DNA from: Polaribacter litorisediminis
GTDB lineage: Bacteria > Bacteroidota > Bacteroidia > Flavobacteriales > Flavobacteriaceae
Reading direction: 5' to 3'
DNA length: 64,000 nt
Assembly (NCBI RefSeq): GCF_019968605.1
Contig: NZ_CP082966.1
Span: 310,001-374,000, forward strand
This document shows positions 38,898 to 47,363 of this stretch, one piece after another. The position numbers and the translations under genes are program-made. Each line of letters opens with the position of its first letter. The first letter of the stretch is position 1. Under the pieces are notes generated by a model. It was not told the origin of the DNA and did not search any database. It saw nothing but the letters and a program-made list of their open reading frames with translations.

Positions 38898-39935
38898 TTA
38901 TTTTTTGATGAGCTCTATTTCAAAAAGTTTCCCCCAGTTTTTACCCGTAACAAACAATCTGTTATTTTCTTTGTCAAAGGCAATGCCGTTTAAAACTTCA
39001 TCATCGGCAACTAGTTTTTGAGTTTTTTCCATTTCTTTTTTTAAACCAGATAAATTTACGATTCCTTCTACAACTCCATTTTTAGGGTTTATGATAGAAA
39101 TTAGAGGTTTTAAATAATAATTAGCATAAATTTTTCCATTTATATATTCTAATTCATTCAATTTAGGGATGCTTTGTTTATGAGTATAAGCTTGTATATA
39201 TTTTATTTCTTTTTTTGAATAAGGATCTAAAAACCAAATTTTAGAAGTTCCATCAGATTTAATAAGTAAACTATCATTGTTTGTTAAACCCCAGCCTTGT
39301 TTGCTTTTATCATAATCAAAACTTTCTTCTTGTTCAAATGTTTCTAAATTGTAGACAAAACCCTTCTTACTTTCCCAAGTTAACCAATAAATTTTATTAT
39401 TAAAAATGGTCATACCTTCTCCGAAATATTTTTTATCCAAATCTACAGACTGTAAGACTTTCCCCGTTTTAATTTCTATTTTTCTTAACGTAGACTGTCC
39501 TCTTCTTCCAGTGGTTTCGTATAGAAAACCATTGTAATATTCTAAGCCCTGCGTGTATGCTTTTGTGTCATGAGGATAACTATTAATTATTTTATAAGTG
39601 TAGGCTTGGTATGGTGTATCGGCAAAAACTTCAAAAGAATTATTGATTTTTTTTGTTTTTCCAGGATAAAAAGCTAAAACAGAAACGGCGTGTTTGCCAA
39701 CACCAAAATCAGAGGTATTAATGGTTATTTGATTTCCTTCAGAAGTAATTTCTTTCCCGTTTATAAAAAACTGAATTTTATCTAATGGTTTGTTATTCTT
39801 TTCTTTTAGACGAATGGTTACATTAGAGTTTATCGTTGTTTTCTTTGCAACATCTAACGTAAATTTGTAATCTTCATTGCAACCAATACATACTAATAAG
39901 GTTAAGATAGATATAAAAAAAGCAGTTTTCTTCAT
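38898..39935 (-). CDS. Glutaminyl-peptide cyclotransferase (plant/bacterial type), lipoprotein
   Basis: 345 residues. Lipoprotein signal ends at VCIGC (Cys about 19). After an N-terminal strand-rich domain of about 95 residues the glutamine-cyclotransferase propeller begins: HDTKAYTQGLEYYNGFLYETTGRRGQS near residue 124, FGEGMTIFNNKIYWLTWESK, GWGLTNNDSLLIKSDG and LNELEYINGKIYANYY. The enzyme makes N-terminal pyroglutamate on exported peptides. A -7 element TATATTTG lies at 39996-39989. The beta-helix lipoprotein follows and may be a partner or substrate (inference). Confidence 0.93.
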   Translation of the reverse strand: MKKTAFFISILTLLVCIGCNEDYKFTLDVAKKTTINSNVTIRLKEKNNKPLDKIQFFINGKEITSEGNQITINTSDFGVGKHAVSVLAFYPGKTKKINNSFEVFADTPYQAYTYKIINSYPHDTKAYTQGLEYYNGFLYETTGRRGQSTLRKIEIKTGKVLQSVDLDKKYFGEGMTIFNNKIYWLTWESKKGFVYNLETFEQEESFDYDKSKQGWGLTNNDSLLIKSDGTSKIWFLDPYSKKEIKYIQAYTHKQSIPKLNELEYINGKIYANYYLKPLISIINPKNGVVEGIVNLSGLKKEMEKTQKLVADDEVLNGIAFDKENNRLFVTGKNWGKLFEIELIKK

Positions 39936-40048
39936 TATTTTTTAATTTTAAATAGTTAAAAAGAGTGCAATAAATCAATGATTTATGACAAATATAAAGC
40001 GATTTTCAAAGAATATTTTTATCATACCAAATAAAAGTAAAATATTTA

Positions 40049-40078
40049 TTTGTAAATTAAAAAATATCGTTAAATTTG
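40049..40078 (+). promoter_or_regulatory. Promoter of rpmE type B
   Basis: TTTG at 40049-40052 and TAAATTTG at 40071-40078 are 18 bases apart. The leader would be about 97 bases and contains CTCAAAATAG/CTATTTAGAG, which can form a hairpin with one mismatch, possibly for L31 self-control. Confidence 0.7.
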
Positions 40079-40179
40079 CATCCTCAAAATAGTAGTATAT
40101 AGCTATTTAGAGATTTGAGTAAAATCTTACCAACTTTACTTATTGCAAACATAACATTAAAGAATTAAAATATAATAAA

Positions 40180-40431
40180 ATGAAAAAAGGAATTCATCCA
40201 GAAAATTACAGAATGGTAGCTTTTAAAGATATGTCTAATGAAGATGTTTTTTTAACACGTTCTACAGTAGACACTAAAGAAACTTTAGAAGTTGATGGTG
40301 TTGAGTATCCTTTAGTAAAATTAGAGATTTCTAGAACTTCTCATCCATTTTACACTGGTAAATCTAAATTAATTGATGCTGCAGGTCGTATCGATAAATT
40401 TAAAACGAAATACGCAAAATTCAAAAAGTAA
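40180..40431 (+). CDS. rpmE2: 50S ribosomal protein L31 type B (zinc-free)
   Basis: 83 residues: [19 protein letters not shown], the type B insertion around [19 protein letters not shown], and the L31 core [25 protein letters not shown]. No cysteine is present, so this is the zinc-independent paralogue that in other bacteria is induced by zinc shortage. Here it has a strong promoter with no obvious Zur-type palindrome, suggesting constitutive use. A strong terminator follows. Confidence 0.97.
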   Translation: MKKGIHPENYRMVAFKDMSNEDVFLTRSTVDTKETLEVDGVEYPLVKLEISRTSHPFYTGKSKLIDAAGRIDKFKTKYAKFKK

Positions 40432-40455
40432 TCTTTTTAGAATTTTCAACATATT

Positions 40456-40491
40456 AAAAAGCTCTAACATTTATTTGTTAGAGCTTTTTTT
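40456..40491 (+). terminator. Terminator of rpmE2
   Basis: A perfect 14-bp stem AAAAAGCTCTAACA (40456-40469) with TGTTAGAGCTTTTT (40476-40489), T run to 40491. Confidence 0.9.
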
Positions 40492-40541
40492 ATGCCAAGC
40501 TTAACGCAACATCCAAGAAAAAATATTTTATTTTTGTGGAT

Positions 40542-41504
40542 ATGAAAATTTATGACATTATCATTGTTGGAGGTGGTCCTATTGGAATTGCTTGCGGATT
40601 AGAAGCTAAGAAAAAAGGATTAACATATGTAATTATTGAAAAAGGACCGATTGTAAATTCGATTTACAACTATCCTGTAAACATGCAGTTTTTTTCATCT
40701 TCAGAAAAGTTAGAAATAGGTGAAGTTCCTTTTATTAGTAAAGAACCAAAACCAAGTAGAAGCGAAGCTTTAGAGTATTATAGACGCATAACTACTTCTA
40801 ATAAACTAAATATTCATTTATTTGAAAAGGTAAATTCGGTTGAAAAAAATGATGCCTTTTTTACAGTTATAACTTCAAAAAATAAGTATCAAGGAAAAAA
40901 TATTGTGGTGGCGACTGGTTTTTATGATCTTCCGAATACCCTAAATATTCCCGGGGAAAGCTTACAAAAAGTTGCTCATTATTATAAGGATCCTCATTTT
41001 TATGCAGGTCAAAAATTAGCCGTTATTGGTGCTAGTAATTCTGCTATTGACGCGGCTTTGGAGTGTTATAGAAAAGGTGCTGAGGTTACTTTAATTATTA
41101 GAAAAGATGAGGTTGGTCAGCGTGTAAAATATTGGGTGCGCCCGGACATCATTAATCGTATAAAAGAAGGAAGTATTAAAGCGTTATACAATAGTACAGT
41201 TGTAGAAATTGAAGAAAATCATTTAAAAGTACAAACTTTAAAAGGAGAAATCAGAATTGAAAATGATTATGTTTTGGCTTTAACGGGGTATAAGCCTAAT
41301 TTTGATTTTTTAATACATATGGGAATTGAATTGTCTGACGATGATAAGAAATATCCAGTATACAAGCAGGATACGATGGAAACCAATGTTCAAGGAATTT
41401 ATTTAGCGGGTGTTATTTGTGGAGGTTTGGAAACTCACAAATGGTTTATTGAAAACTCTAGAGTACACGCAAAAATGATTGTCAATAGTATTTTGGACAA
41501 GTAA
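40542..41504 (+). CDS. ypdA: YpdA family FAD-dependent thiol-disulfide reductase (putative bacillithiol disulfide reductase)
   Basis: 320 residues from the ATG at 40542. An in-frame GTG at 40536 exists but lies inside a -7 element (TATTTTTG, 40529-40536). FAD motif DIIIVGGGPIGIACGLEA at the N-terminus, NADPH motif LAVIGASNSAIDAALEC near residue 164, ATGFYDLPNTLNIPGE, and GIYLAGVICGGLETHKWFIENSR at the end. YpdA reduces bacillithiol disulfide with NADPH, and family members lack a redox CxxC, as here. The predicted transcript starts at or next to the ATG, so the mRNA may be leaderless. Confidence 0.9.
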   Translation: MKIYDIIIVGGGPIGIACGLEAKKKGLTYVIIEKGPIVNSIYNYPVNMQFFSSSEKLEIGEVPFISKEPKPSRSEALEYYRRITTSNKLNIHLFEKVNSVEKNDAFFTVITSKNKYQGKNIVVATGFYDLPNTLNIPGESLQKVAHYYKDPHFYAGQKLAVIGASNSAIDAALECYRKGAEVTLIIRKDEVGQRVKYWVRPDIINRIKEGSIKALYNSTVVEIEENHLKVQTLKGEIRIENDYVLALTGYKPNFDFLIHMGIELSDDDKKYPVYKQDTMETNVQGIYLAGVICGGLETHKWFIENSRVHAKMIVNSILDK

Positions 41505-41705
41505 AATCATCATCAGAAATAACATGTTATCAGTTCGAGTGATTTCGCTTTTGGCCAGAATTGTATCGAGAACTCCTTCAGAATTCGTAAATCAAAAGTT
41601 ACTGATATTCAAAGTGAATTCAAAAAAGGATTATTTCTTTGAAAAATAAAGATCGCGTAAATTGATAGGCTGTAAGAATTATGATTTTTTTAAAATTGAT
41701 GTTTA

Positions 41706-42377
41706 ATGTCAGAAGAAAATTCTCAAAAAATAAAAAAACCTTGGCCAACTAAAAAGGCGATGGAACAGATTTACGATCGTAATTTATGGGGAAATAATGA
41801 TGCTGAATTCTATTCTGGTTTTGGTTCTCACAGCCCAGAATTGGTAAATCCTTATATTGAAAAAGTACAATCTTTTCTTACTTCGTTTGATGAATTTTTA
41901 ACAGTTTGTGATTTAGGTTGTGGCGATTTTAATATAGGGAATCAACTTGTAAAATATACTCAAAAGTATATTGCTGTTGATATTGTGCCAGAGTTAATCA
42001 AATATAACAAGTCAAAATTTATGGCCGATAATTTAGAATTCAAATGTTTAGATGTTTCGAAAGATAACTTACCAAAAGTAGATTGTGTCATTATAAGACA
42101 GGTTTTGCAACATTTATCCAATGCTGAAGTACAACGTATCTTGCATAAATTAGTCAATTTTAAATATATTATTATCACAGAACATATCCCAAAAGGAGAT
42201 TTTATAGCGAATAAAGACATTATTTCAGGGCAAGGAATTCGTCTTAAGAAAAATAGTGGATTGGATATTTTAAAACATCCTTTTTGTTTTGAGGTTAAAG
42301 ATAAAAAGCAACTATTATGTGTTGATTTAGAAAATGAGAAAGGGGTTGTTGTTAGTTGGCTACTTGAAGTTTTTTAA
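41706..42377 (+). CDS. Class I SAM-dependent methyltransferase
   Basis: 223 residues. Motif I VCDLGCGDFNIGNQL near residue 67, then YIAVDIVPELIKYN (motif II aspartate) and a post-II segment DCVIIRQVLQHLSNAEVQ with IIITEHIPKGD. The N-terminus (KKAMEQIYDRNLWGNNDAEFYSGFGSH) resembles sugar- or peptide-tailoring methyltransferases. The substrate is unknown. It stands alone: 201 bases of non-coding DNA precede it, including a degenerate piece of the TTCGAGTGATTTCG repeat family (about 41533-41575), and 292 bases follow. Confidence 0.82.
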   Translation: MSEENSQKIKKPWPTKKAMEQIYDRNLWGNNDAEFYSGFGSHSPELVNPYIEKVQSFLTSFDEFLTVCDLGCGDFNIGNQLVKYTQKYIAVDIVPELIKYNKSKFMADNLEFKCLDVSKDNLPKVDCVIIRQVLQHLSNAEVQRILHKLVNFKYIIITEHIPKGDFIANKDIISGQGIRLKKNSGLDILKHPFCFEVKDKKQLLCVDLENEKGVVVSWLLEVF

Positions 42378-42621
42378 TTTCTCTTTTAACTTAATTTTTG
42401 TGAAATAGATTTGTTTGAGTGCCGTTTTTTGTCAAGATTACTTTTTGTTTATTAATTATCGTCCATTCTTGTTTATAGTTTAAGTTGTCAATTCTTTTTC
42501 CAATTGAGGTGAAAATTTGATAAACAAGCCTTTCTGTTTTGTCTAGCAATTTAAGTGAGATTATTATTACTTCTATATTTCTAAATTAGACACCAAAATT
42601 CCAGAAATTATAAATTAACAA

Positions 42622-42652
42622 TTGTATAACAACCTGTTATTTTATATATTTA
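42622..42652 (+). promoter_or_regulatory. Promoter with embedded operator for the toxin-antitoxin pair
   Basis: TTG (42622-42624) and TATATTTA (42645-42652) are 20 bases apart. Between them lies the palindrome ATAACA-ACC-TGTTAT (42626-42640). Type II antitoxins usually repress their own promoter through such palindromes, so this is a likely operator (inference). Confidence 0.55.
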
Positions 42653-42669
42653 CAAAAATTTAATAAATT

Positions 42670-42909
42670 ATGAAAACGCAAACAGCATTTAGAATAGATA
42701 AGGCATTATTAGAGCTGATTAAGGAAAAAGCTAAAAGCACTAATAGAAGTTTAAATAATTATGTGGAATATTTGTTATATCAAGATGTTGGTAAAATGCC
42801 AAATGATAAAACTATAAAGGCTATTGAAGAAGTTGAAAGTGGTAAGGAATTGACTACTATTGAAAATCTTAAAAAATATAAAAAATCATTATTGAAATTG
42901 AATCGTTAA
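42670..42909 (+). CDS. Antitoxin of a YafQ-type toxin-antitoxin pair
   Basis: 79 residues. The first 45 residues fit a ribbon-helix-helix DNA-binding fold: strand KTQTAFRID, then helices ALLELIKEKAKSTN and SLNNYVEYLLYQ. The C-terminal 30 residues (IEEVESGKELTTIENLKKYKKSL) would wrap the toxin. The TAA overlaps the toxin ATG by one base. The palindrome in the promoter is the probable binding site. Confidence 0.87.
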   Translation: MKTQTAFRIDKALLELIKEKAKSTNRSLNNYVEYLLYQDVGKMPNDKTIKAIEEVESGKELTTIENLKKYKKSLLKLNR

Positions 42910-43193
42910 TGTATATTTTAAAGGAATCTACTCAATTTAAAAAAGACCTCAAAAAACTTTCAAAAAAGAGTTTAGCCGATTTAAATATCACTTTTGAAGT
43001 TTTAGAGATTTTACAAATTAGTGGAGCAGTTGGGATACCCAAAGAAATGAAACCTCATAAACTAAGAGGTAATTACAAAAATAATTGGGAGTGCCATATG
43101 AAACCGGACTTACTAATTATTTGGTTTCAAATAGAAGAGAATTTTACCATTAAATTAGTTAGAATTGGTTCACATTCTGAATTGTTTACATAA
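42909..43193 (+). CDS. YafQ-family mRNA interferase toxin (RelE/ParE superfamily)
   Basis: 94 residues, the usual size. The active-site pattern HKLRGNYKNNWECHMKPDLLIIW and the terminal RIGSHSELF hold the three histidines and the aspartate used by YafQ for ribosome-dependent mRNA cleavage (E. coli His50, His63, Asp67, His87 equivalents), so it looks functional. One-base overlap with the antitoxin gene. No neighbouring mobile element is visible. Confidence 0.92.
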   Translation: MYILKESTQFKKDLKKLSKKSLADLNITFEVLEILQISGAVGIPKEMKPHKLRGNYKNNWECHMKPDLLIIWFQIEENFTIKLVRIGSHSELFT

Positions 43194-43313
43194 ACAGTTT
43201 TAATAATTTTAAAAAATTGGTTTTTATTTTTTATTGATGGATCATTTAGAATAAAAATTAATGAATAAGCTTTAACAGAATGTTGAATGCAATAATTCTT
43301 TAAAACTAGAATA

Positions 43314-43347
43314 CAAAAAAAAACCGCTTCAAAAAAGAAACGGTTTT
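43314..43347 (-). terminator. Terminator of gcvP
   Basis: On the minus strand CGGTTTT-type arms (43347-43341 with 43326-43320) plus an inner GAA/TTC pairing form a hairpin, followed by about nine T. It lies 25 bases after the gcvP stop. Confidence 0.75.
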
Positions 43348-43371
43348 AAAATATTTAAAAACACTGCGTGT

Positions 43372-46215
43372 TTACATATATTCTTCAATCGGAATACAAG
43401 AACAAATTAAATTTCGATCTCCATAAGCATCATCAACCCTTCTTACAGAAGGCCAGAATTTATTATCAGAAACAAAACTTAGAGGAAATGCTGCCTGTTG
43501 TCTTGTATAAGGAAAATCCCAATCATCGTTAGTTAACATTTCTAAAGTATGTGGTGCATTCTTAAGAAGATTATTGCTTTCATCTTTAGTAGCTTCTACA
43601 ATTTCTTTACGAATGGAAATCATGGCATCACAAAAACGATCTAATTCAGCAATAGATTCAGATTCGGTAGGTTCAATCATCATGGTGCCATTGACTGGAA
43701 AAGAAACAGTTGGGGCATGAAAACCATAATCCATTAAACGTTTTGCAATATCTACAACTTCAATACCACGTTCTTTAAACCCACGACAATCAATAATCAT
43801 TTCGTGAGCCGCACGCCCTTTTTCGCCGGTGTATAAAGTGGGATAATGTCCTTCTAAACGCTCTTTAATATAGTTTGCGTTTAAAATAGCCATTTTAGTC
43901 GCATCCGTTAATCCTTGAGAACCAAGCATCGTAATATATCCGTAAGAAATTAAGCACGCCAAAGCAGAACCCCAAGGTGCTCCAGAAATTGCTGTTATTG
44001 CTTGTTCTCCTCCTGTTGCAATTACAGGGTTAGATGGTAAAAAAGGCACTAATTGCTTAGCAACACAAATAGGACCGACTCCTGGCCCTCCACCACCATG
44101 CGGAATTGCAAATGTTTTGTGTAAGTTTAAATGACAAACATCGGCGCCAATCGTAGCAGGATTCGTTAAGCCAACTTGTGCGTTCATATTTGCACCATCC
44201 ATGTATACTTGACCTCCATGATCGTGAATTATTTTAGTAATTTCTTGAATTTCACTTTCAAAAACTCCATGCGTTGAAGGATAGGTAACCATTAAGGCTG
44301 CTAAATTATCCGCATGAAGAATTACTTTTTCACGCAAATCATTTAAATCGATATTTCCGTTTTCGGCAGCTTTCGTTACAATTACTTTCATACCAGCCAT
44401 TACAGCAGAGGCAGGATTTGTACCGTGTGCAGAAGCAGGAATAATACAAATATTTCTATGCCCATCATTTCTTGATAAATGGTACGCTCTAATAGTCATT
44501 AGACCAGCAAACTCACCTTGAGCCCCAGAATTTGGTTGCAAAGAAGTGCCTGCAAAACCAGTAACCACATTTAATTGGTGTTCTAATTTTCTTAAAACTT
44601 CGTGATAACCCTCCGCTTGATTCAACGGAACAAAAGGATGAATATTTCCCCATTGTGGATTGCTTAAAGGCAACATTTCTGAAGCTGCATTCAATTTCAT
44701 AGTACAAGAACCTAGAGAAATCATCGAATGATTTAATGCCAAATCTTTACGTTCTAGTCTTTTTATATAACGCATCATATCGGTTTCCGAATGATAGGTG
44801 TTAAAGATTTCGTTGTCTAAAAATGAGGTGTTTCTTTGCGTATTTTCTAAAATATTATTTCCTTGAGAAATAGCAGAAATAGTGACTTTGTTTAAGTTTA
44901 AAGCTTCTGTAAAAACAGCAACAATAGCATTCAGTTCTTTTAAATTAACTGTTTCGTTTATAGAGATAGACAAGGTTTCATCATCTATATAATTAAAGTT
45001 TATTTTATGTGCTTCTGCAATTTTTTTAATTTTTTTAGCGTCAGTTTTTATCGTAATCGTATCAAAATAAGAAGTGTTGGTTTGTTCAATTCCTAAGTCT
45101 GATAAAGCATTTGCTAAAGTACTTGTTTTATCATGCACAGAATCTGCAATAAATTGAATTCCACTTTTTCCATGAAAAACAGCATACATTCCTGCCATTA
45201 CCGCTAATAAAACTTGTGCAGTACAAATGTTAGAGGTTGCTCTTTCTCGCTTAATGTGTTGTTCTCTGGTTTGCAATGCCATTCTTAAAGCACGCTTTCC
45301 ATTCATGTCTTTAGTAACGCCAATAATTCTTCCAGGAATACTTCTTTTATAGGCTTCTTTGGTGGCAAAGAATGCAGCATGTGGTCCTCCATACCCTAAA
45401 GGAATTCCAAAACGTTGTGTAGTTCCTACCACAACAGATGCTCCAAATTCTCCTGGTGCTTTTAGTTTTACTAAGGATAAAATATCTGCGGCAACCGCAA
45501 CTTTAATATGTTTTTCATTTGCTTTCGCAACAAAACTTTCGTAATCAAAAATTTGTCCATATTTTCCAGGATATTGCAAAATTGCTCCAAAAAAATCATC
45601 TGCAAAATCAAAATCTTCATGCTTTCCGATTACTAATTCAATGCCAATTGGAGTAGAGCGGGTTTGCAAAAGGGATAAAGTTTGTGGTAAGATTTCATCA
45701 GAAACAAAAAACTTATTGGCACCTACTTTTTTCTTTGCACGTTCTCTCACATCAAATAATAAAGCCATAGCTTCTGCGGCAGCGGTACTTTCATCTAAAA
45801 GCGAAGCATTTGCCAATTCCATTCCTGTTAAATCGCAAATCATGGTTTGGTAATTTAACAAGGCCTCCAATCTACCTTGTGCAATTTCTGCTTGGTAAGG
45901 AGTGTAAGCTGTGTACCAACCCGGGTTCTCTAAAATATTACGCTGAATTACACTCGGTACAATCGCTTCATGGTAGCCTAAACCGATATAACTTTTAAAA
46001 ACTTTATTTTTTTCCGATAATTCTTTAATGTGTGCCAAATATTCGTATTCACTCATGGCTGGTGCTAAATCTAACTCGTTTTTTAAACGAATATTATCCG
46101 GTACAGTTTCATTAATTAATTGGTCTAAACTATCAATTTTAATAGTTTGTAACATTTTTTCTTGCTCCTTTTTGCTAGGGCCTATGTGTCTTAGTTGAAA
46201 CGAGTTTGTATCCAT
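43372..46215 (-). CDS. gcvP: Glycine dehydrogenase (decarboxylating), full-length P protein
   Basis: 947 residues, the single-chain form with both homologous halves ([17 protein letters not shown] at the start; [18 protein letters not shown] opening the second half). The PLP lysine is in [21 protein letters not shown] near residue 700. It decarboxylates glycine and passes the aminomethyl group to the H protein of the glycine cleavage system. The other subunits are not in the window. A -7 element TATTTTTG (46304-46297, minus) gives a leader of about 77 bases. Confidence 0.97.
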   Translation of the reverse strand: MDTNSFQLRHIGPSKKEQEKMLQTIKIDSLDQLINETVPDNIRLKNELDLAPAMSEYEYLAHIKELSEKNKVFKSYIGLGYHEAIVPSVIQRNILENPGWYTAYTPYQAEIAQGRLEALLNYQTMICDLTGMELANASLLDESTAAAEAMALLFDVRERAKKKVGANKFFVSDEILPQTLSLLQTRSTPIGIELVIGKHEDFDFADDFFGAILQYPGKYGQIFDYESFVAKANEKHIKVAVAADILSLVKLKAPGEFGASVVVGTTQRFGIPLGYGGPHAAFFATKEAYKRSIPGRIIGVTKDMNGKRALRMALQTREQHIKRERATSNICTAQVLLAVMAGMYAVFHGKSGIQFIADSVHDKTSTLANALSDLGIEQTNTSYFDTITIKTDAKKIKKIAEAHKINFNYIDDETLSISINETVNLKELNAIVAVFTEALNLNKVTISAISQGNNILENTQRNTSFLDNEIFNTYHSETDMMRYIKRLERKDLALNHSMISLGSCTMKLNAASEMLPLSNPQWGNIHPFVPLNQAEGYHEVLRKLEHQLNVVTGFAGTSLQPNSGAQGEFAGLMTIRAYHLSRNDGHRNICIIPASAHGTNPASAVMAGMKVIVTKAAENGNIDLNDLREKVILHADNLAALMVTYPSTHGVFESEIQEITKIIHDHGGQVYMDGANMNAQVGLTNPATIGADVCHLNLHKTFAIPHGGGGPGVGPICVAKQLVPFLPSNPVIATGGEQAITAISGAPWGSALACLISYGYITMLGSQGLTDATKMAILNANYIKERLEGHYPTLYTGEKGRAAHEMIIDCRGFKERGIEVVDIAKRLMDYGFHAPTVSFPVNGTMMIEPTESESIAELDRFCDAMISIRKEIVEATKDESNNLLKNAPHTLEMLTNDDWDFPYTRQQAAFPLSFVSDNKFWPSVRRVDDAYGDRNLICSCIPIEEYM

Positions 46216-46296
46216 TTATGATTGTAAAATTGCTAATTATTGAATAATTATCTGATTGCGTTAAAAATTTTAAAAAAATATCCTTTTTTTGCGATA

Positions 46297-46331
46297 CAAA
46301 AATAAGCATTCTTTAAAATATACGCGATCAA
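46297..46331 (-). promoter_or_regulatory. Promoter of gcvP
   Basis: TATTTTTG (46304-46297) with TTG (46331-46329) 24 bases upstream on the minus strand; spacing slightly long. No obvious glycine riboswitch fold is seen in the short leader. Confidence 0.4.
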
Positions 46332-46388
46332 AAAACAAGAGTGAGGCAATTAATTATTAACTATATAGAATAATTATAAACAAAAAGT

Positions 46389-46396
46389 TATTTTTG
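46389..46396 (+). promoter_or_regulatory. -7 element of the UbiA-like gene
   Basis: TATTTTTG at 46389-46396, only 4 bases before the ATG at 46401. If used, transcription would begin at the start codon itself. Confidence 0.4.
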
Positions 46397-46400
46397 TGAT

Positions 46401-47222
46401 ATGAAGGTTGTAAAAAAGCTCGTAAATTTTTATATCAATGCAAGTATTCATGTTGCTTTTGCGGTGTTTGCTTTTTTAAAAATTACAGAAATCTATTTTG
46501 ATCTTTCGTATGATAAAAACATAGATTATTTTGTTTTTTTCGGAACCATTACAGGGTATAATTTTGTAAAATATGCTGGCGTTGCAAAATTGCATCATAA
46601 AAGCCTAACCGATGATTTGAAAATTATTCAGATTTTTTCACTTTTATGCTTTGTAGTGCTGTGTTATTTTGCCTATGTAATTTCTTTAAAAACCCTACTT
46701 TTTTCCATTCCTTTTTGTTTGCTAACTATTTTGTATGCAGTTCCTTTTTTAAGCGGATTTGGCAAAAATTTAAGACAAATAAGTTATTTAAAAATAATTG
46801 TAGTCGCTTTAGTTTGGTCGGGTTTTACAGTTTTACTTCCTTTTGTTGATTCGATGCAAGAAATCACATTAAATACTGTTTTTTTCATCTTACAACGCTT
46901 TTTAATTGTCATCGTTTTAATACTCCCTTTTGATATCCGAGATGTAAAATATGATGCTATTTCTTTACAAACAATTCCTAAGAAAATTGGAATTGCAAAA
47001 ACCAAAAGATTAGGTTTGCTATTAATGATTTTTTCATTGATTTTAGAGTATCTTTTTGCCACGGAAGCATTCGTAAAAACTCCTTTTATGATTTTCTTTT
47101 TTTTGGTGATTTTATTCTTAATGAGAGCTAAAATAACGCAATCTAAATACTACAGTTCTTTTTGGGTAGAGTCATTGCCAATTGTTTGGTGGTTGCTTCT
47201 TTTAGGATTTCATAATTTTTAA
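46401..47222 (+). CDS. UbiA-like integral membrane protein
   Basis: 273 residues with eight to nine hydrophobic helices. ILPFDIRDVKYDAISLQTIPKKIG near residue 175 resembles the second aspartate motif of UbiA prenyltransferases (DxRDxxxD). The first motif (NxxxDxxxD) is not convincing: the matching place reads GYNFVKYAGVAKLHH. It may therefore be a divergent or non-catalytic relative. Divergent from gcvP; precedes the serine-biosynthesis fusion gene by 141 bases. Confidence 0.65.
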   Translation: MKVVKKLVNFYINASIHVAFAVFAFLKITEIYFDLSYDKNIDYFVFFGTITGYNFVKYAGVAKLHHKSLTDDLKIIQIFSLLCFVVLCYFAYVISLKTLLFSIPFCLLTILYAVPFLSGFGKNLRQISYLKIIVVALVWSGFTVLLPFVDSMQEITLNTVFFILQRFLIVIVLILPFDIRDVKYDAISLQTIPKKIGIAKTKRLGLLLMIFSLILEYLFATEAFVKTPFMIFFFLVILFLMRAKITQSKYYSSFWVESLPIVWWLLLLGFHNF

Positions 47223-47316
47223 TAGTGTAACATGATTTTCTTGTAAAGTATTTTGAGAATCAATCTTAAATAAAACAGATTTCATAAAACTATAAATTAA
47301 CTACTTAATTTCCTGC

Positions 47317-47324
47317 TATATTTG
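47317..47324 (+). promoter_or_regulatory. -7 element of the serine-biosynthesis fusion gene
   Basis: TATATTTG at 47317-47324, 40 bases before the ATG at 47364. No clear -33 TTG. Confidence 0.5.
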
Positions 47325-47363
47325 TAGCTTTACCCACTTAAATTCAATCAAGATTTTTAAGGA

